A program made the translations under genes and the position numbers. The notes under the pieces were generated by a model, which saw nothing but the letters and a program-made list of their open reading frames with translations, was not told the DNA's origin and did no database searches. 64,000 nucleotides of DNA, from assembly GCF_008086345.1 (NCBI RefSeq), contig NZ_CP043006.1:3470032-3534031 (forward strand), written 5' to 3'. This document shows positions 9,731-18,940 of this stretch, piece by piece (positions within the stretch are counted from its first letter, which is position 1; every line of letters starts with the position of its first letter). This stretch comes from Chitinophaga sp. XS-30 (GTDB taxonomy: Bacteria; Bacteroidota; Bacteroidia; Chitinophagales; Chitinophagaceae).

Positions 9731-9882
9731 ACAGGTTGAGTTTTTTTCCAGGTTTTAAAATTGCTTACATCACCGCCTTCGCGCAGGAACTTGCGGAGCA
9801 ACTCCTTTTCTAGGCGAAGCGTCTTTAAAAAAAGGATCGCTTTTTTGTTTTCTGGTGATATAATTGTTACCGTCATATTCAT
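9670..9882 (-). CDS. Small hypothetical protein (antitoxin-like beginning)
   Basis: A 70-residue frame starting MNMTVTIISPENKKAILFLK, a pattern (short beta strand, then helix) common in small Bacteroidota antitoxins. It overlaps the next minus-strand frame. The C-terminal third (WLALTTSQSNQDSFQQNQM) looks non-coding, consistent with a frameshift near 9740. Function unknown; a toxin-antitoxin remnant is a guess from layout only. Confidence 0.4.
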   Translation of the reverse strand: MNMTVTIISPENKKAILFLKTLRLEKELLRKFLREGGDVSNFKTWKKTQPVWLALTTSQSNQDSFQQNQM

Positions 9883-9949
9883 AACACCACTAAATTAGGA
9901 TGTTTTGCTAAAACAGAAAAATATTTTAGCAATTATTTTTTCGACCTCC

Positions 9950-11023
9950 TCAAAACAACGTCAGCTGCGGACTTTCAGCATTTTTACCTTCATCAAAATT
10001 AGATAGCGTGATCCCCAGCAAACGTATTTTCACATCATCCGGCTCCGTTTTCAGCAGCAACTGTTTCGCCGTTCCTGCGATCGTTTCAAGATCGCTGACG
10101 GGGTAGGGGAAAGACTGGTTGCGGGTGATCTGCCTGAAATCACTGTACTTGATCTTCAGCGTGACTGTCCGTCCTTTCAGATCATATTTTTTCAGACGTT
10201 CCGTGACGGTTACAGCGATCTTGTCCAGCTCCGCATTCATTTCCTCTACGGTGGTAAGATCATACGGAAAGGTATCTTCCGCGCCCAGTGATTTGGTTTC
10301 CCGGTGCGGTTGCACTTCACGCTCATCGATGCCGCGAACGATCCTGTAGTAAAAGCGGCCGGTTTTTCCGAAGTGCTGCACCAGGTCATTCTCTGTCAGC
10401 TTTTTGAGATCGGCGCCGGTATGCAGGTTCATCCGTCTCATTTTTTCCGCGGTCACTTTCCCTACACCAAAGAATTTCTCTACCGGCAGCTTTTCCATGA
10501 ATGATTCCACCTGTTCCGGTGCAATAAATGTCAACCCATCGGGTTTCTGCATGTCGGACGCGATCTTGGCCACGAATTTATTGACAGAGATACCCGCCGA
10601 AGCGGTCAGCTGCAGTTCCTCACGGATGGCCTGTTTGATCTGCTGGGCAATGGCGATGGCGGAGCCGATCTGCAGCTTGTCTTCCGTCACATCCAGGTAG
10701 GCTTCGTCAAGGGAAAGCGGCTCTATCAGATCGGTGTACCGCCGGAAAATTTCCCTGACCTTTTGGGATGCCTCGCGGTATGCGGGGAACCTGGGGCGCA
10801 CGAATATCACATCGGGACAAAGCTGCTGCGCTCTTTTGGAAGGCATGGCGGAGCGGATACCGAACCTGCGTGCCTCATAACTCGCCGTGGCTACCACGCC
10901 GCCACGCCCTTCCGGAGAGCCGCCTACCGCAATGGGCTTGCCCCTGTATTCCGGGTTGTCGCGCTGCTCTACCGATGCATAGAACGCATCCATATCTACA
11001 TGAATGATCTTCCTGACAGGCAT
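9950..11023 (-). CDS. dinB: DNA polymerase IV (Y-family translesion polymerase)
   Basis: A 357-residue protein starting MPVRKIIHVDMDAFYASVEQ; an upstream in-frame Met at 11041 would add six residues and is less likely. Pol IV synthesises past damaged bases. Catalytic signatures are visible: HVDMDAFYASVEQ (first metal-binding Asp), YEARRFGIRSAMPSKRA, and SLDEAYLDVT (Asp-Glu pair), followed by the helix-hairpin-helix region and little-finger domain. The C-terminus QLTLF is a beta-clamp-binding motif of the QLxLF type. It lies 29 bp downstream of the MDR oxidoreductase on the same strand. Confidence 0.95.
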   Translation of the reverse strand: MPVRKIIHVDMDAFYASVEQRDNPEYRGKPIAVGGSPEGRGGVVATASYEARRFGIRSAMPSKRAQQLCPDVIFVRPRFPAYREASQKVREIFRRYTDLIEPLSLDEAYLDVTEDKLQIGSAIAIAQQIKQAIREELQLTASAGISVNKFVAKIASDMQKPDGLTFIAPEQVESFMEKLPVEKFFGVGKVTAEKMRRMNLHTGADLKKLTENDLVQHFGKTGRFYYRIVRGIDEREVQPHRETKSLGAEDTFPYDLTTVEEMNAELDKIAVTVTERLKKYDLKGRTVTLKIKYSDFRQITRNQSFPYPVSDLETIAGTAKQLLLKTEPDDVKIRLLGITLSNFDEGKNAESPQLTLF

Positions 11024-11052
11024 GTATGCAATATACATCACATGCCGGGATA

Positions 11053-12075
11053 CTACGACTGGATATCGCGGAAGCTGATCACCACTTTGCCGAAATGCTG
11101 CCCGCTTTCAAGGTATTGCAGCGCATCGGCAGCTTTATGAAAAGGGAAAACGGAATCGATCACCGGTTTTAACCCCGTTTTTTCTATGAACGTCACAAAA
11201 TGCGCATAGCTTTCGAGGCTGCCGACGGTGATGCCTGCTATCCTGGCGTTACGTTGGAGCATACTAAAAAAATCAAGCGGAATGGCGGGATTGTCGAGAT
11301 ACCCGACCAGGCCGATAAAACCGCCGATGGCAAGCGCCTGTACGGACTGGCTGACGGTGCCGCCGCCGGCGATATTCAATGAAGCGTCCACACCGCGGCC
11401 GTTGGTGAGCCGAAGTACTTCCTTTGGCCATTCGGGATGGGTCTTGTAATTGATCACTTCATCCGCGCCGAGCGCTTTCAATTTTTGGGCCTTGGATTCC
11501 GCGCCGGTCAGGGCAATGGTTTTCATGCCCAGATAGTTGGCGATCTGCATGGCGAAGATGGAAACACCACCGGTTCCCTGTATCAGCACCGTTTGTCCGG
11601 GTTTTGCTTCGCCGGCCTCTACCAGTCCTGCCCAGGCCGTAAGCCCGGCAATGGGCAATGTAGCGGCTTCTTCATCACTCAGATTCACAGGCGCGCGCAT
11701 GATGCCTGCGGCAGGAAGCACGATATATTCGGCCAGCACACCGGGAAATTCAAGCCCCTGGCGTTTATGGAACATGGCTTCCGTTCTCCGGCCGCTGATC
11801 CATTCCCGTAGATAATGAGTGGTCACCCGGTCGCCTTTCTTCCATTGGCTGACGTTGTTGCCCACCGCTTCTACAATGCCGGCCGCGTCGGACACGGGGA
11901 TGTGCGGAAGCGGCAAATGCGGATCGTAATTGCCCCTGATCACGTCCAGGTCGATATAGTTGAGAGAGGCGGCCGTTACTTTTACCAGTACTTCATCATT
12001 CCCGGGCTGCGGTACAGGGATATCCTGCATGGAAAGTTGTGCCAGCCCGAAGCTGTTGATCTGTATGCTTTTCAT
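11053..12075 (-). CDS. Zinc-independent MDR alcohol dehydrogenase / quinone oxidoreductase-like
   Basis: A 340-residue protein starting MKSIQINSFGLAQLSMQ; a longer frame to 12138 adds an unlikely leader. It shows the medium-chain dehydrogenase fold: GroES-like half (NDEVLVKVTAASLNYIDL, PVSDAAGIVEAVG) and Rossmann half with VLIQGTGGVSIFAMQIA. It lacks the structural-zinc cysteine cluster, as in NADPH quinone oxidoreductases. It is divergent from an HxlR regulator with an inverted repeat between them, suggesting induction by electrophiles or quinones, a common arrangement for this family. Exact substrate unknown. Confidence 0.85.
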   Translation of the reverse strand: MKSIQINSFGLAQLSMQDIPVPQPGNDEVLVKVTAASLNYIDLDVIRGNYDPHLPLPHIPVSDAAGIVEAVGNNVSQWKKGDRVTTHYLREWISGRRTEAMFHKRQGLEFPGVLAEYIVLPAAGIMRAPVNLSDEEAATLPIAGLTAWAGLVEAGEAKPGQTVLIQGTGGVSIFAMQIANYLGMKTIALTGAESKAQKLKALGADEVINYKTHPEWPKEVLRLTNGRGVDASLNIAGGGTVSQSVQALAIGGFIGLVGYLDNPAIPLDFFSMLQRNARIAGITVGSLESYAHFVTFIEKTGLKPVIDSVFPFHKAADALQYLESGQHFGKVVISFRDIQS

Positions 12076-12135
12076 TGTTTTACATTTTAATGATGATGCA
12101 AATCTAGGGATGGTACTATATTTGAGACAAGTATG

Positions 12136-12166
12136 CACCTTTTGGTAAGCTATGTACCAGAAGGTG
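12136..12166. promoter_or_regulatory. Inverted repeat, likely HxlR operator
   Basis: CACCTTTTGGTA (12136-12147) and TACCAGAAGGTG (12155-12166) match as inverted arms in 11 of 12 positions with a 7-bp spacer. It sits between the divergent MDR and HxlR genes. An in-frame ATG for the regulator at 12152 falls inside it, which argues for the downstream start at 12203. Confidence 0.65.
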
Positions 12167-12202
12167 ACTATTGTTGATTATCAACAGGAAAATTTTTCAT
12201 GT

Positions 12203-12592
12203 ATGCTCAAAAAAAACGGCCTGGAAGAACAGGAAGAACAATGCACGGTCGATTATGCCTTTCAGCGCATTGGTGGAAAATACAAGGGACGCCTGATCTG
12301 GGCGTTGAAGAAAGGTGTGATGCGTTATGGAGAGCTGCGGCGGTATGTGACCGGTGTAACGCCCAAGATGCTGACACAGGCTTTGCGGGAGCTGGAAGAG
12401 GACGGTCTGGTGACCCGTATCGTATATCATGAAGTGCCGCCCAGAGTGGAATACGGGTTAACGGAAGAGGGGGTGGAGCTGTTGCCTTTTATTGAGATGC
12501 TGAGCGCCTGGGCGGAGCGGCAAATGAGTATCCGGGGCATCCCTTCGATGACGAAGACGGAAGAACAGCGAATGAAGTCATGCCCCGCCTGA
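12203..12592 (+). CDS. HxlR-family winged-helix transcriptional regulator
   Basis: A 129-residue regulator when started at MLKKNGLEEQ (12203); the frame opens at 12152, but that ATG lies inside the probable operator. HxlR signatures: CTVDYAFQRIGGKYKGRLIWAL, RYGELRRYVTGVTPKMLTQALRELEEDGLV and EVPPRVEYGLTEEG. The Cys near the N-terminus (QCTVDYAF) is where family members sense electrophiles by oxidation. It likely controls itself and the divergent oxidoreductase. Confidence 0.88.
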   Translation: MLKKNGLEEQEEQCTVDYAFQRIGGKYKGRLIWALKKGVMRYGELRRYVTGVTPKMLTQALRELEEDGLVTRIVYHEVPPRVEYGLTEEGVELLPFIEMLSAWAERQMSIRGIPSMTKTEEQRMKSCPA

Positions 12593-12614
12593 GGCAGGGC
12601 ATGCCCCCCGTTGT

Positions 12615-12929
12615 TTACTTTGCCTGGTAACGGGGCAATACCAGCCGCCGCACGATGGTGTGGGCCACGATGGAAAGCGCGGCAGTGACCACCAGGATGA
12701 GCCAGCGTTTGACAGGTGTATCAAACACGTCAACGATGGCGGATTCACCGGTACCGGCATACAATGAGGTAAGGGTGAAAACGAGGATGCCGCAGATCCA
12801 GAGCGTCAGGTGAGACCAGAGGTACTTGAGCTTGCTGTAACTTTCCCTGCCAAATGAGGTGAACAAAAGGAACACATGGGCAACGAAAAACACCGCTGCT
12901 GCGAGCGAGAATAGCATAACAGATGTCAT
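12615..12929 (-). CDS. Small integral membrane protein, unknown function
   Basis: A 104-residue protein starting MTSVMLFSLAAAVFFVAHVF; a longer start at 12977 is possible. It has about three hydrophobic segments (near residues 3-23, 40-60, 75-95) and a basic C-terminus. No family is recognised. It converges with the HxlR gene, with a GC hairpin (12579-12602) between them. Confidence 0.6.
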   Translation of the reverse strand: MTSVMLFSLAAAVFFVAHVFLLFTSFGRESYSKLKYLWSHLTLWICGILVFTLTSLYAGTGESAIVDVFDTPVKRWLILVVTAALSIVAHTIVRRLVLPRYQAK

Positions 12930-13024
12930 AGTGTATGGTATTAGGATTACACGATAAATATATACAAAAATCCCCAACTATTATGGCCTGTGATTTGTTG
13001 TATAGGCTTATAAATCATTGCAAC

Positions 13025-13531
13025 ATGAAAATCATCCGGTCAATCTTAGCCTTGTTCCTGTTTTCAGGTGCATTTATAGCCTGCTCCCCTGTGCAGTCGC
13101 AGGAGAAGAGCCAGGATATGGACGAAAGCCGTATAAGCCAGCTGGTAAGCTCCCGTACGTTTGTTTTCCAGGCGCAGACCGTTTTCCCGATGCGTGGCAG
13201 GAACCGCCAGATCGCGGGGGATGGATATGATGTAGTTGTTTCCCGGGATACGGTAAACTCCTTTCTGCCTTATTTCGGCCGTGCCTTCACCGCGCCGATG
13301 GACCCCACAAAAGGCGGCATACAGTTCGTTTCGAAAGATTTTGAATACAAAGAGGAGGCCGGCAAACAGGGTGGATGGAATATCACCGTCAAGCCCAATG
13401 ATGTGCAGGACGTGCAGCAGCTTTATTTTACCATCTCGCGGGACGGGTATGCCTCCCTTCAGGTGACCAGTACCAACCGCCAGCCCATCTCGTTTAACGG
13501 CATCATCCGGGAGAAGCGGGACCGGCGGTGA
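13025..13531 (+). CDS. DUF4251-like lipoprotein
   Basis: A 168-residue lipoprotein started at MKIIRSILALFLFSGAFIAC, with the lipobox Cys directly after FIA; the open frame extends upstream to 12935 without support. The conserved-looking core is SRTFVFQAQTVFPMRGRNRQ, a GYDVVVSRDTVNSFLPYFGR stretch, and SRDGYASLQVTSTNRQPISFNG, as in DUF4251 proteins of Bacteroidota. Periplasmic or outer membrane, function unknown. Its stop is immediately adjacent to the stop of def on the other strand. Confidence 0.7.
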   Translation: MKIIRSILALFLFSGAFIACSPVQSQEKSQDMDESRISQLVSSRTFVFQAQTVFPMRGRNRQIAGDGYDVVVSRDTVNSFLPYFGRAFTAPMDPTKGGIQFVSKDFEYKEEAGKQGGWNITVKPNDVQDVQQLYFTISRDGYASLQVTSTNRQPISFNGIIREKRDRR

Positions 13532-14065
13532 TCAGCGGGGAGTAAAACGGAGCGGGTAAGGGCATGATACCTGTCCTTTCCGGATCCGCTCCAGGCGTTT
13601 CCGCAGCAGACGTTTGCGCAAGGGGCTTAACCTGTCGAAGTACAACCTGCCTTCCAGGTGATCGTACTCGTGCTGAATGATGCGGGCTACGGGACCACTT
13701 AGGTTTTGCGATTGGGGTATTAGATTTTCATCCAGCCAGTTAATGGTGATTTCCAGTGCCCGGGGAACGGGTTCCTGCAAACCGGGGACGCTCAGGCAAC
13801 CTTCTTCATCCAGCCAGATTTCATCGCTATAGGCGGTTATAACCGGGTTAATGAACACAATTACGCCTTCATGTTCATCTTGCTGCACTACGAAAATACG
13901 CGCGTCTTCATTGATCTGTGGCGCGGCAAGCCCGGCGCCGTTCGCATGCTGCATTGTATCCCGCAGGTCACGGATCAACGCGGGAAGCCCCGGATCGGAG
14001 ATGTTCACTGGCAGGCAGGCTTTCCGCAGAATGGGCGCTCCATATACTACGATCGGTTTTATCAT
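13532..14065 (-). CDS. def: Peptide deformylase
   Basis: A 177-residue enzyme starting MIKPIVVYGAPILRK; an upstream Met at 14080 adds five residues. It removes the formyl group from the N-terminal Met of new proteins. All three motifs are present: GAGLAAPQI, EGCLSVPG (metal-ligand Cys) and QHEYDHLEG (HExxH). The basic C-terminal tail is typical of Bacteroidota. It shares a stop-to-stop boundary with the DUF4251 gene and is divergent from an AraC regulator. Confidence 0.95.
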   Translation of the reverse strand: MIKPIVVYGAPILRKACLPVNISDPGLPALIRDLRDTMQHANGAGLAAPQINEDARIFVVQQDEHEGVIVFINPVITAYSDEIWLDEEGCLSVPGLQEPVPRALEITINWLDENLIPQSQNLSGPVARIIQHEYDHLEGRLYFDRLSPLRKRLLRKRLERIRKGQVSCPYPLRFTPR

Positions 14066-14151
14066 GCAGGCAAGTTGCAACGAAGTGAAAACTTCACATA
14101 GTAAAATTTAGACAAAAACTGCATGGCGGCTTTGCCGTAATTTTACATCGT

Positions 14152-14955
14152 ATGCCTGTTCACCTGCTCAAATATCTTTTACGGGAGGAGGCGCTTCCTG
14201 CGGATAGCATGACATTCCGTCCTGCCGGAGATTTGCATTCCGTAGTGGAGGGCTTCTGGTTATTTGGAAAGGAAGCGATCATGCCGGCTTCTCTGTTATT
14301 CAGTGATGGCGTACCAGTGCTTGTGTTCTGCCTGGATGAGCAACTGCGGCCTTTTGACGGCTGGTGCAGCGCGCAATTGCTCCTGAACGTTCATTTACGC
14401 CCGTCTGCACATGCGATGTTGATCGTACGGTTCACTGCTACTGGATTTTATATGCTGGCGCCAGAAAAATTGCCTGTGCTGAGGTGTCAGCCGGTATGGC
14501 CGCTGGGAGAGGTATTGGGGAGAGATTGGGACGCATTGCTGCATGCGGCAGAAACGCCTGAAAAGATGATCGGGATGATATCGGCGCTGATCCGCCGTGA
14601 TATGCTGCAGCAACGGATGCCGCCTCCTTTACTGGAAACCGCTGTGGAGAATATCCGGAGAGCAAAGGGTGTGGTATCAATAGAAACTCTGGCAGGCCGT
14701 TTGCAGGTAAATTACAAATGGCTCGAACGGCAGTTCATTACGGTCACCGGTATCAGCCCGAAGGAATATGCCCGTCTGCAACGTTTCCTGCATGCCTACT
14801 TCCATTTACGGAATACCAATGGCCGGGATCTGATGGGGACCGCTGTGCGGAATGGCTATTACGATCAGAACCATTTTACCAAGGAGTTCAGGCAGTTCGC
14901 CGGGAAGTCTCCGCTGGCGTATTTGCGACAGTGTTCGGAGCAGTTCCCCAAATAA
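14152..14955 (+). CDS. AraC-family regulator with N-terminal DUF6597-like domain
   Basis: A 267-residue protein. The N-terminal part (RPAGDLHSVVEGFWLFGKEA, ATGFYMLA) resembles the DUF6597-type domain found before AraC HTH units. The C-terminal HTH pair is clear: VVSIETLAGRLQVNYKWLER and a second helix pair ending NGYYDQNHFTKEFRQFAGKS. It stands upstream of an outer membrane protein gene by 45 bp and may regulate it; the effector is unknown. Confidence 0.85.
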   Translation: MPVHLLKYLLREEALPADSMTFRPAGDLHSVVEGFWLFGKEAIMPASLLFSDGVPVLVFCLDEQLRPFDGWCSAQLLLNVHLRPSAHAMLIVRFTATGFYMLAPEKLPVLRCQPVWPLGEVLGRDWDALLHAAETPEKMIGMISALIRRDMLQQRMPPPLLETAVENIRRAKGVVSIETLAGRLQVNYKWLERQFITVTGISPKEYARLQRFLHAYFHLRNTNGRDLMGTAVRNGYYDQNHFTKEFRQFAGKSPLAYLRQCSEQFPK

Positions 14956-15000
14956 GTAATACTTTCGCATAACACGCTCATAACCACCAAATATCCTTGC

Positions 15001-15495
15001 ATGAAAAACAAATCAGTGATCATTCTGCTGTTCCTGTTATCCGGCAGCATTGCCGCGCATGCCCAGCTCAAACGTTTCAGCATCGGGCCTTATGCGGAGG
15101 CCGGTTTTCCTGTTGGAGATTTCAGTAGTACCCACAATACCGGGTACGGTGTCGGGCTGAATGCCGATATCAAACTGGTAGCGGGCCTTGGCGTCACCGG
15201 GTCGGTGGGGTACATGCGTTTCGGCGGCCAGCGCGATGCGGCCGGGGACAAGTATCCTGCGGTGTCTGCGATCCCGGTAAGAGTGGGACTGAAATACCAG
15301 CTGGTGTCCATCCTTTACATGAAGCTGGAAAGCGGTGCGGCCAATTTTACCGGGGACAACAGCGGTTCGGCGGTGATCCTGGCGCCGGGCATAGGCATCC
15401 GTGTACTTGGCCTGGACGTGCAGGGCAAATACGAAGCCTGGTTCAAGGACGGTACCACCGGGTTTTTCGGGCTGAAGGCCGGGTTTAACTTTTAA
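15001..15495 (+). CDS. Small outer membrane beta-barrel protein
   Basis: A 164-residue protein with signal peptide (MKNKSVIILLFLLSGSIAAHAQ). The remainder alternates polar and hydrophobic residues and is Gly-rich (FSIGPYAEAGFPVGDFSS, GYGVGLNADIKLVAGLGVTG), ending with a terminal Phe (LKAGFNF), as in eight-stranded OmpX/OmpA-like barrels. Function unknown. Its 3' end carries an 18-bp sequence repeated beside the DsbA-like gene. Confidence 0.8.
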   Translation: MKNKSVIILLFLLSGSIAAHAQLKRFSIGPYAEAGFPVGDFSSTHNTGYGVGLNADIKLVAGLGVTGSVGYMRFGGQRDAAGDKYPAVSAIPVRVGLKYQLVSILYMKLESGAANFTGDNSGSAVILAPGIGIRVLGLDVQGKYEAWFKDGTTGFFGLKAGFNF

Positions 15496-15580
15496 GCGAT
15501 CCTTTCCGGTTTGCCGGAACCCAGCTAGCCTTTAGGTGATTCTTCCCACCAGCGGGAACTCCGTTTAACTTTTAAGCGAT
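15483..15580. repeat. 18-bp direct repeat bridging two gene ends
   Basis: GTTTAACTTTTAAGCGAT occurs at 15483-15500 and at 15563-15580. The first copy carries the stop of the outer membrane protein gene; the second carries, on the minus strand, the stop of the DsbA-like gene. Weaker similarity continues for some bases after both copies, so a local duplication of the DsbA 3' end is likely. Confidence 0.7.
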
Positions 15581-16209
15581 TCCTCCCGGGCTTGCTGCAA
15601 CGCCTGCAGGAACACGGCCACCGGCTGCGCGCCGGAAACCGCATATTTCCGGTCCAGCACAAAGAAAGGCACGCCCCGTATCCCCAGCGACTGCGCCTCC
15701 GCTTCATCCGCCCGTACGGCTTCCGTATAAGCGTCTCCGTTAAGCATCTCCGCTGTAGCGGCAGCATCCAGACCAATTGCCTCCGCTATCTCCTGCAGGG
15801 TCTCCTTCCGGCCGATATGCTTCCCTTCTTCGAACATCGCTTTAAAGAGTTTTTCTTCCGCCGCATCCTGCAAGCCGTGCCTGTGCGCCAGCTGTATCAG
15901 GCGGTGGGCATTGAACGTATTGGTGGGCACCACACGGTCAAAATCAAAAGCAATACCGGCAGCCTGGCCGGATTGCACCACCCGTTCGGTATTGTCTTTC
16001 GCCTGCTCTACAGTCATCCCGTATTTTCTGGCCAGCAATTCGTATTGATTTTCTTTGTAGTCCGTTTTAGCCTGCGGGTCCAGCTCAAAATTATGCCAGG
16101 TGACGGCTACCTCATCCCTGTGCGGGAATTGCGCCAGCGCTGCTTCCAGGTTTCGTTTACCGATAAAGCAGAAAGGGCAGGCCACATCCGACCAGATATC
16201 TATCTTCAT
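15565..16209 (-). CDS. DsbA-family oxidoreductase (FrnE-like)
   Basis: A 214-residue thioredoxin-fold protein with the active-site motif CPFC near residue 11 (MKIDIWSDVACPFCFIGKR) and no signal peptide, so cytoplasmic. The helical insertion and the cis-Pro region GIRGVPFFVLD (near residue 175) fit the FrnE/2-hydroxychromene-isomerase-like branch of DsbA. Such proteins catalyse dithiol-disulfide exchange or glutathione-linked reactions; the substrate here is unknown. It converges with the small outer membrane protein gene. Confidence 0.87.
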   Translation of the reverse strand: MKIDIWSDVACPFCFIGKRNLEAALAQFPHRDEVAVTWHNFELDPQAKTDYKENQYELLARKYGMTVEQAKDNTERVVQSGQAAGIAFDFDRVVPTNTFNAHRLIQLAHRHGLQDAAEEKLFKAMFEEGKHIGRKETLQEIAEAIGLDAAATAEMLNGDAYTEAVRADEAEAQSLGIRGVPFFVLDRKYAVSGAQPVAVFLQALQQAREESLKS

Positions 16210-16289
16210 ACATCCTCATTTTAAGGGCATAAAATTACGATTTATTAAGGGCTTGCCGTGCAAACGGAGGATTACCGTATTTTAGAATT

Positions 16290-16871
16290 ATGTTATTCAG
16301 GCATATACACCTTCAGGGCATCAGGGATGGCCGGATCAGCCTGGCTTTCCGCAAATGGCTGCGGCCAACGGTGAAGACCGGCACTACACTGCGTACAGGC
16401 GTTGGCGTACTGGTGATCGATGCGGTGGAGGAGATCACGGAAAAGGAGATCACGGACCAGGACGCGAAACGGTCCGGTTTCCCGTCGAAGGCCTCACTGA
16501 TGGCGGAACTGGAGAAACATAAGGGGCAGTTGTACCGCATCCGCCTGCATTATAGGGGAGAGGACCCGCGCATTGCATTAAGGGAGGATGCGGATGTGGA
16601 TGCCGCCACTATCGACATGATCCGAAAAAAGTTGGCTGGCCTGGATGCACGCAGCATCTACGGGGCCTGGACCCGCAAAGTGCTGGGGTATATCGAACGG
16701 CATCCGGAAGAAAAGGCCGGGGATATGGCCATTGCCCTGAAAGTGGATAAGGAATGGCTGAAACTGCAGGTGCGCAAGCTGAAAGAACTGGGGCTCACGG
16801 AAAGCCTCAAACCGGGATACCGGCTGTCACCCCGGGGGGAAGCGATCCTGTCTGCTATGAAACAGTCCTGA
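16290..16871 (+). CDS. ASCH-domain-like protein with C-terminal winged-helix region
   Basis: A 193-residue cytoplasmic protein. The N-terminal 90 residues (ILFRHIHLQGIRDGRISLAFRKW-type start, TLRTGVGVLVIDAVEEIT) resemble the ASCH fold, a PUA-like RNA-binding beta-barrel. The C-terminal half (EKAGDMAIALKVDKEWLKLQVRKLKELGLTES followed by a YRLSPRGEA wing) resembles a winged helix. An RNA- or DNA-binding role is inferred; no specific function is known. Monocistronic. Confidence 0.65.
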   Translation: MLFRHIHLQGIRDGRISLAFRKWLRPTVKTGTTLRTGVGVLVIDAVEEITEKEITDQDAKRSGFPSKASLMAELEKHKGQLYRIRLHYRGEDPRIALREDADVDAATIDMIRKKLAGLDARSIYGAWTRKVLGYIERHPEEKAGDMAIALKVDKEWLKLQVRKLKELGLTESLKPGYRLSPRGEAILSAMKQS

Positions 16872-16962
16872 AGTCCCGGGGCTCTCACCCGCCACCCATC
16901 ATAACCGGTTTTAAAAAACGGGATTTTATGCCTAGATTACCGGGAAGTTAATCAACAAATCT

Positions 16963-18924
16963 ATGCCCGCATTAAGACACAGATACCGTTTGCTGGCGGT
17001 CCTCCTGGGATCGTTATGCCTGCCGATGGCAGTATCCGCGCAGCAAAGCGCCTCCAAATTCAATGCATACAAAGCATTCGAGCCTCTTTTTTATGTTTCT
17101 GAAGGCGATGAAACCCGTACCGCCAGCGGAAGGCCCGGTACCCGATACTGGCAGAACGCAGCGGACTACAAGATCGATATCACTTTCGATGATGTGAAGG
17201 AAAGCATCAGCGGTTCCGTGATCATCACTTACAAGAACAACAGCCCGGAAACGTTGCCTTTCCTCTGGTTGCAGCTGGACCAGAATATTTACAAACCGGA
17301 TTCCCGCGGTGGCGCGGTAACACCCGTTTCCGGCGGCCGCTGGGCCAACCGCAATTTCGATGGCGGGTACACCATCGGTACGGTGGCCCTGATCTCCGGC
17401 GGTAAAGAGCAGAAAGTTGATCATGAAGTGATCGATACCCGCATGCGGGTGGACCTGCCCACAGCGCTGAAAGCCAATGGCGGCGTGGTACAGCTGAAAG
17501 TGAACTTCTCTTTCAATATCCCCGAGTACGGAACAGACCGTATGGGCATCCTCAAAACTAAGAACGGCAAGATCTACGAGATCGCGCAGTGGTATCCCCG
17601 CATGTGCGTGTTTGATAATGTGCTGGGATGGAATACGCTGCCTTATCTCGGCCAGGGTGAATTTTACCTGGAATACGGCACTTTTGAATATACCATCAAT
17701 GCCCCGGCCAACCATATCATCGTTGGTTCCGGTGAGCTGCTTAATCCTGCCGAGGTACTGACGGCCACACAGGTACAGCGCTACAAAAAGGCGCAGCAGA
17801 GCGATAAGACCGTTATGCTCCGCTCTCCCGAAGAGGTAACGGACCCGGCTACACGGCCGAAGAAGGAGCGCCTGACCTGGAAATTCAAATGCGTGAATAC
17901 GCGGGACGTTGCCTGGGCTTCTTCCCCCGCCTTTATCTGGGATGCCGCCCGTATTAACCTGCCCGGTGGTAAAAAGGCGCTGGCTATGAGCGTTTACCCG
18001 GAAGAAAGTGCCGGAGACTCCGCATGGCGCCGCTCGACAGAGTTCGTTAAAGGCTGTATCGAGCATTATGCGGAAAAATGGTATCCTTACACTTACCCGG
18101 TGGCCGTGAACGTAGCGGGTATCGTTGGCGGGATGGAATACCCTGGCATCGTGTTCTGCTCCGCCCGCTCCCAGAAAGCCGGCCTGTGGGGGGTGACCAA
18201 TCACGAGTTTGGGCACAACTGGTTCCCCATGATCGTAGGCAGCAATGAAAGAAGCAGCGCCTGGATGGATGAGGGTTTCAATACTTTCATCAACAGCCTG
18301 GCGGACAAAGCTTTCAACAACGGCGAGTTTGCCCACGGCACGAGGGACCGTCACCAGATCAGCCGCACCATGTTCTACGATTCCGCCAGCGCGATCTTCC
18401 ATCGCGCAGATGTGATCCGCGGCGCCAGCCTGGGCATCCTGGCCTATTATAAACCGGCATTGGGGCTCCAGCTGCTGCGCGAGGAAGTGCTGGGCGAAGA
18501 GCGGTTCGATAAGGCATTCAAATATTATATCGATAACTGGGCGTTCAAACATCCCACCCAATGGGATTTTTTCCGTGCCATGGAAAACGGCAGCGGTGAG
18601 AGCCTGGACTGGTTCTGGCGCGCATGGATACTCGATAACTGGAAGCTGGATATGGCGGTAACCGATGTGAAATACCAGAACGATACCACCGCCATCATCA
18701 GCATTGCCTGCCTCGAGGAAATGCCCATGCCGGTAACCGTGGAAGTGAAAGAAACCGGCGGAGCCGTTAAGCGGGTGAAGCTGCCGGTGGAAATTTGGCA
18801 GAACGGGGCTGTAAAGGCTTTCCGTCATACCGTAGGCGGGAAGATTGAAAGCGTAACGATTGATCCGGACAGGGTACTGCCGGATGTGAACAGCACGAAT
18901 AATACCTGGAAGGCTGCGCAATAG
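16963..18924 (+). CDS. Secreted M1-family zinc metallopeptidase
   Basis: A 653-residue protein with a signal peptide ending AVSAQ. M1 aminopeptidases cut N-terminal residues with a zinc site. Visible: zinc motif [10 protein letters not shown] with the downstream Glu in [10 protein letters not shown], and the substrate-binding GGMEYPG, which replaces the usual GxMEN. N-terminal beta-domain (about 50-320), catalytic domain (320-540) and a short C-terminal beta-sandwich; no long ERAP-like C-terminal domain. A bidirectional terminator separates it from the convergent fRMsr gene. Probably periplasmic; substrate unknown. Confidence 0.9.
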   Translation: MPALRHRYRLLAVLLGSLCLPMAVSAQQSASKFNAYKAFEPLFYVSEGDETRTASGRPGTRYWQNAADYKIDITFDDVKESISGSVIITYKNNSPETLPFLWLQLDQNIYKPDSRGGAVTPVSGGRWANRNFDGGYTIGTVALISGGKEQKVDHEVIDTRMRVDLPTALKANGGVVQLKVNFSFNIPEYGTDRMGILKTKNGKIYEIAQWYPRMCVFDNVLGWNTLPYLGQGEFYLEYGTFEYTINAPANHIIVGSGELLNPAEVLTATQVQRYKKAQQSDKTVMLRSPEEVTDPATRPKKERLTWKFKCVNTRDVAWASSPAFIWDAARINLPGGKKALAMSVYPEESAGDSAWRRSTEFVKGCIEHYAEKWYPYTYPVAVNVAGIVGGMEYPGIVFCSARSQKAGLWGVTNHEFGHNWFPMIVGSNERSSAWMDEGFNTFINSLADKAFNNGEFAHGTRDRHQISRTMFYDSASAIFHRADVIRGASLGILAYYKPALGLQLLREEVLGEERFDKAFKYYIDNWAFKHPTQWDFFRAMENGSGESLDWFWRAWILDNWKLDMAVTDVKYQNDTTAIISIACLEEMPMPVTVEVKETGGAVKRVKLPVEIWQNGAVKAFRHTVGGKIESVTIDPDRVLPDVNSTNNTWKAAQ

Positions 18925-18940
18925 CCGTTCCGGAGAATAT

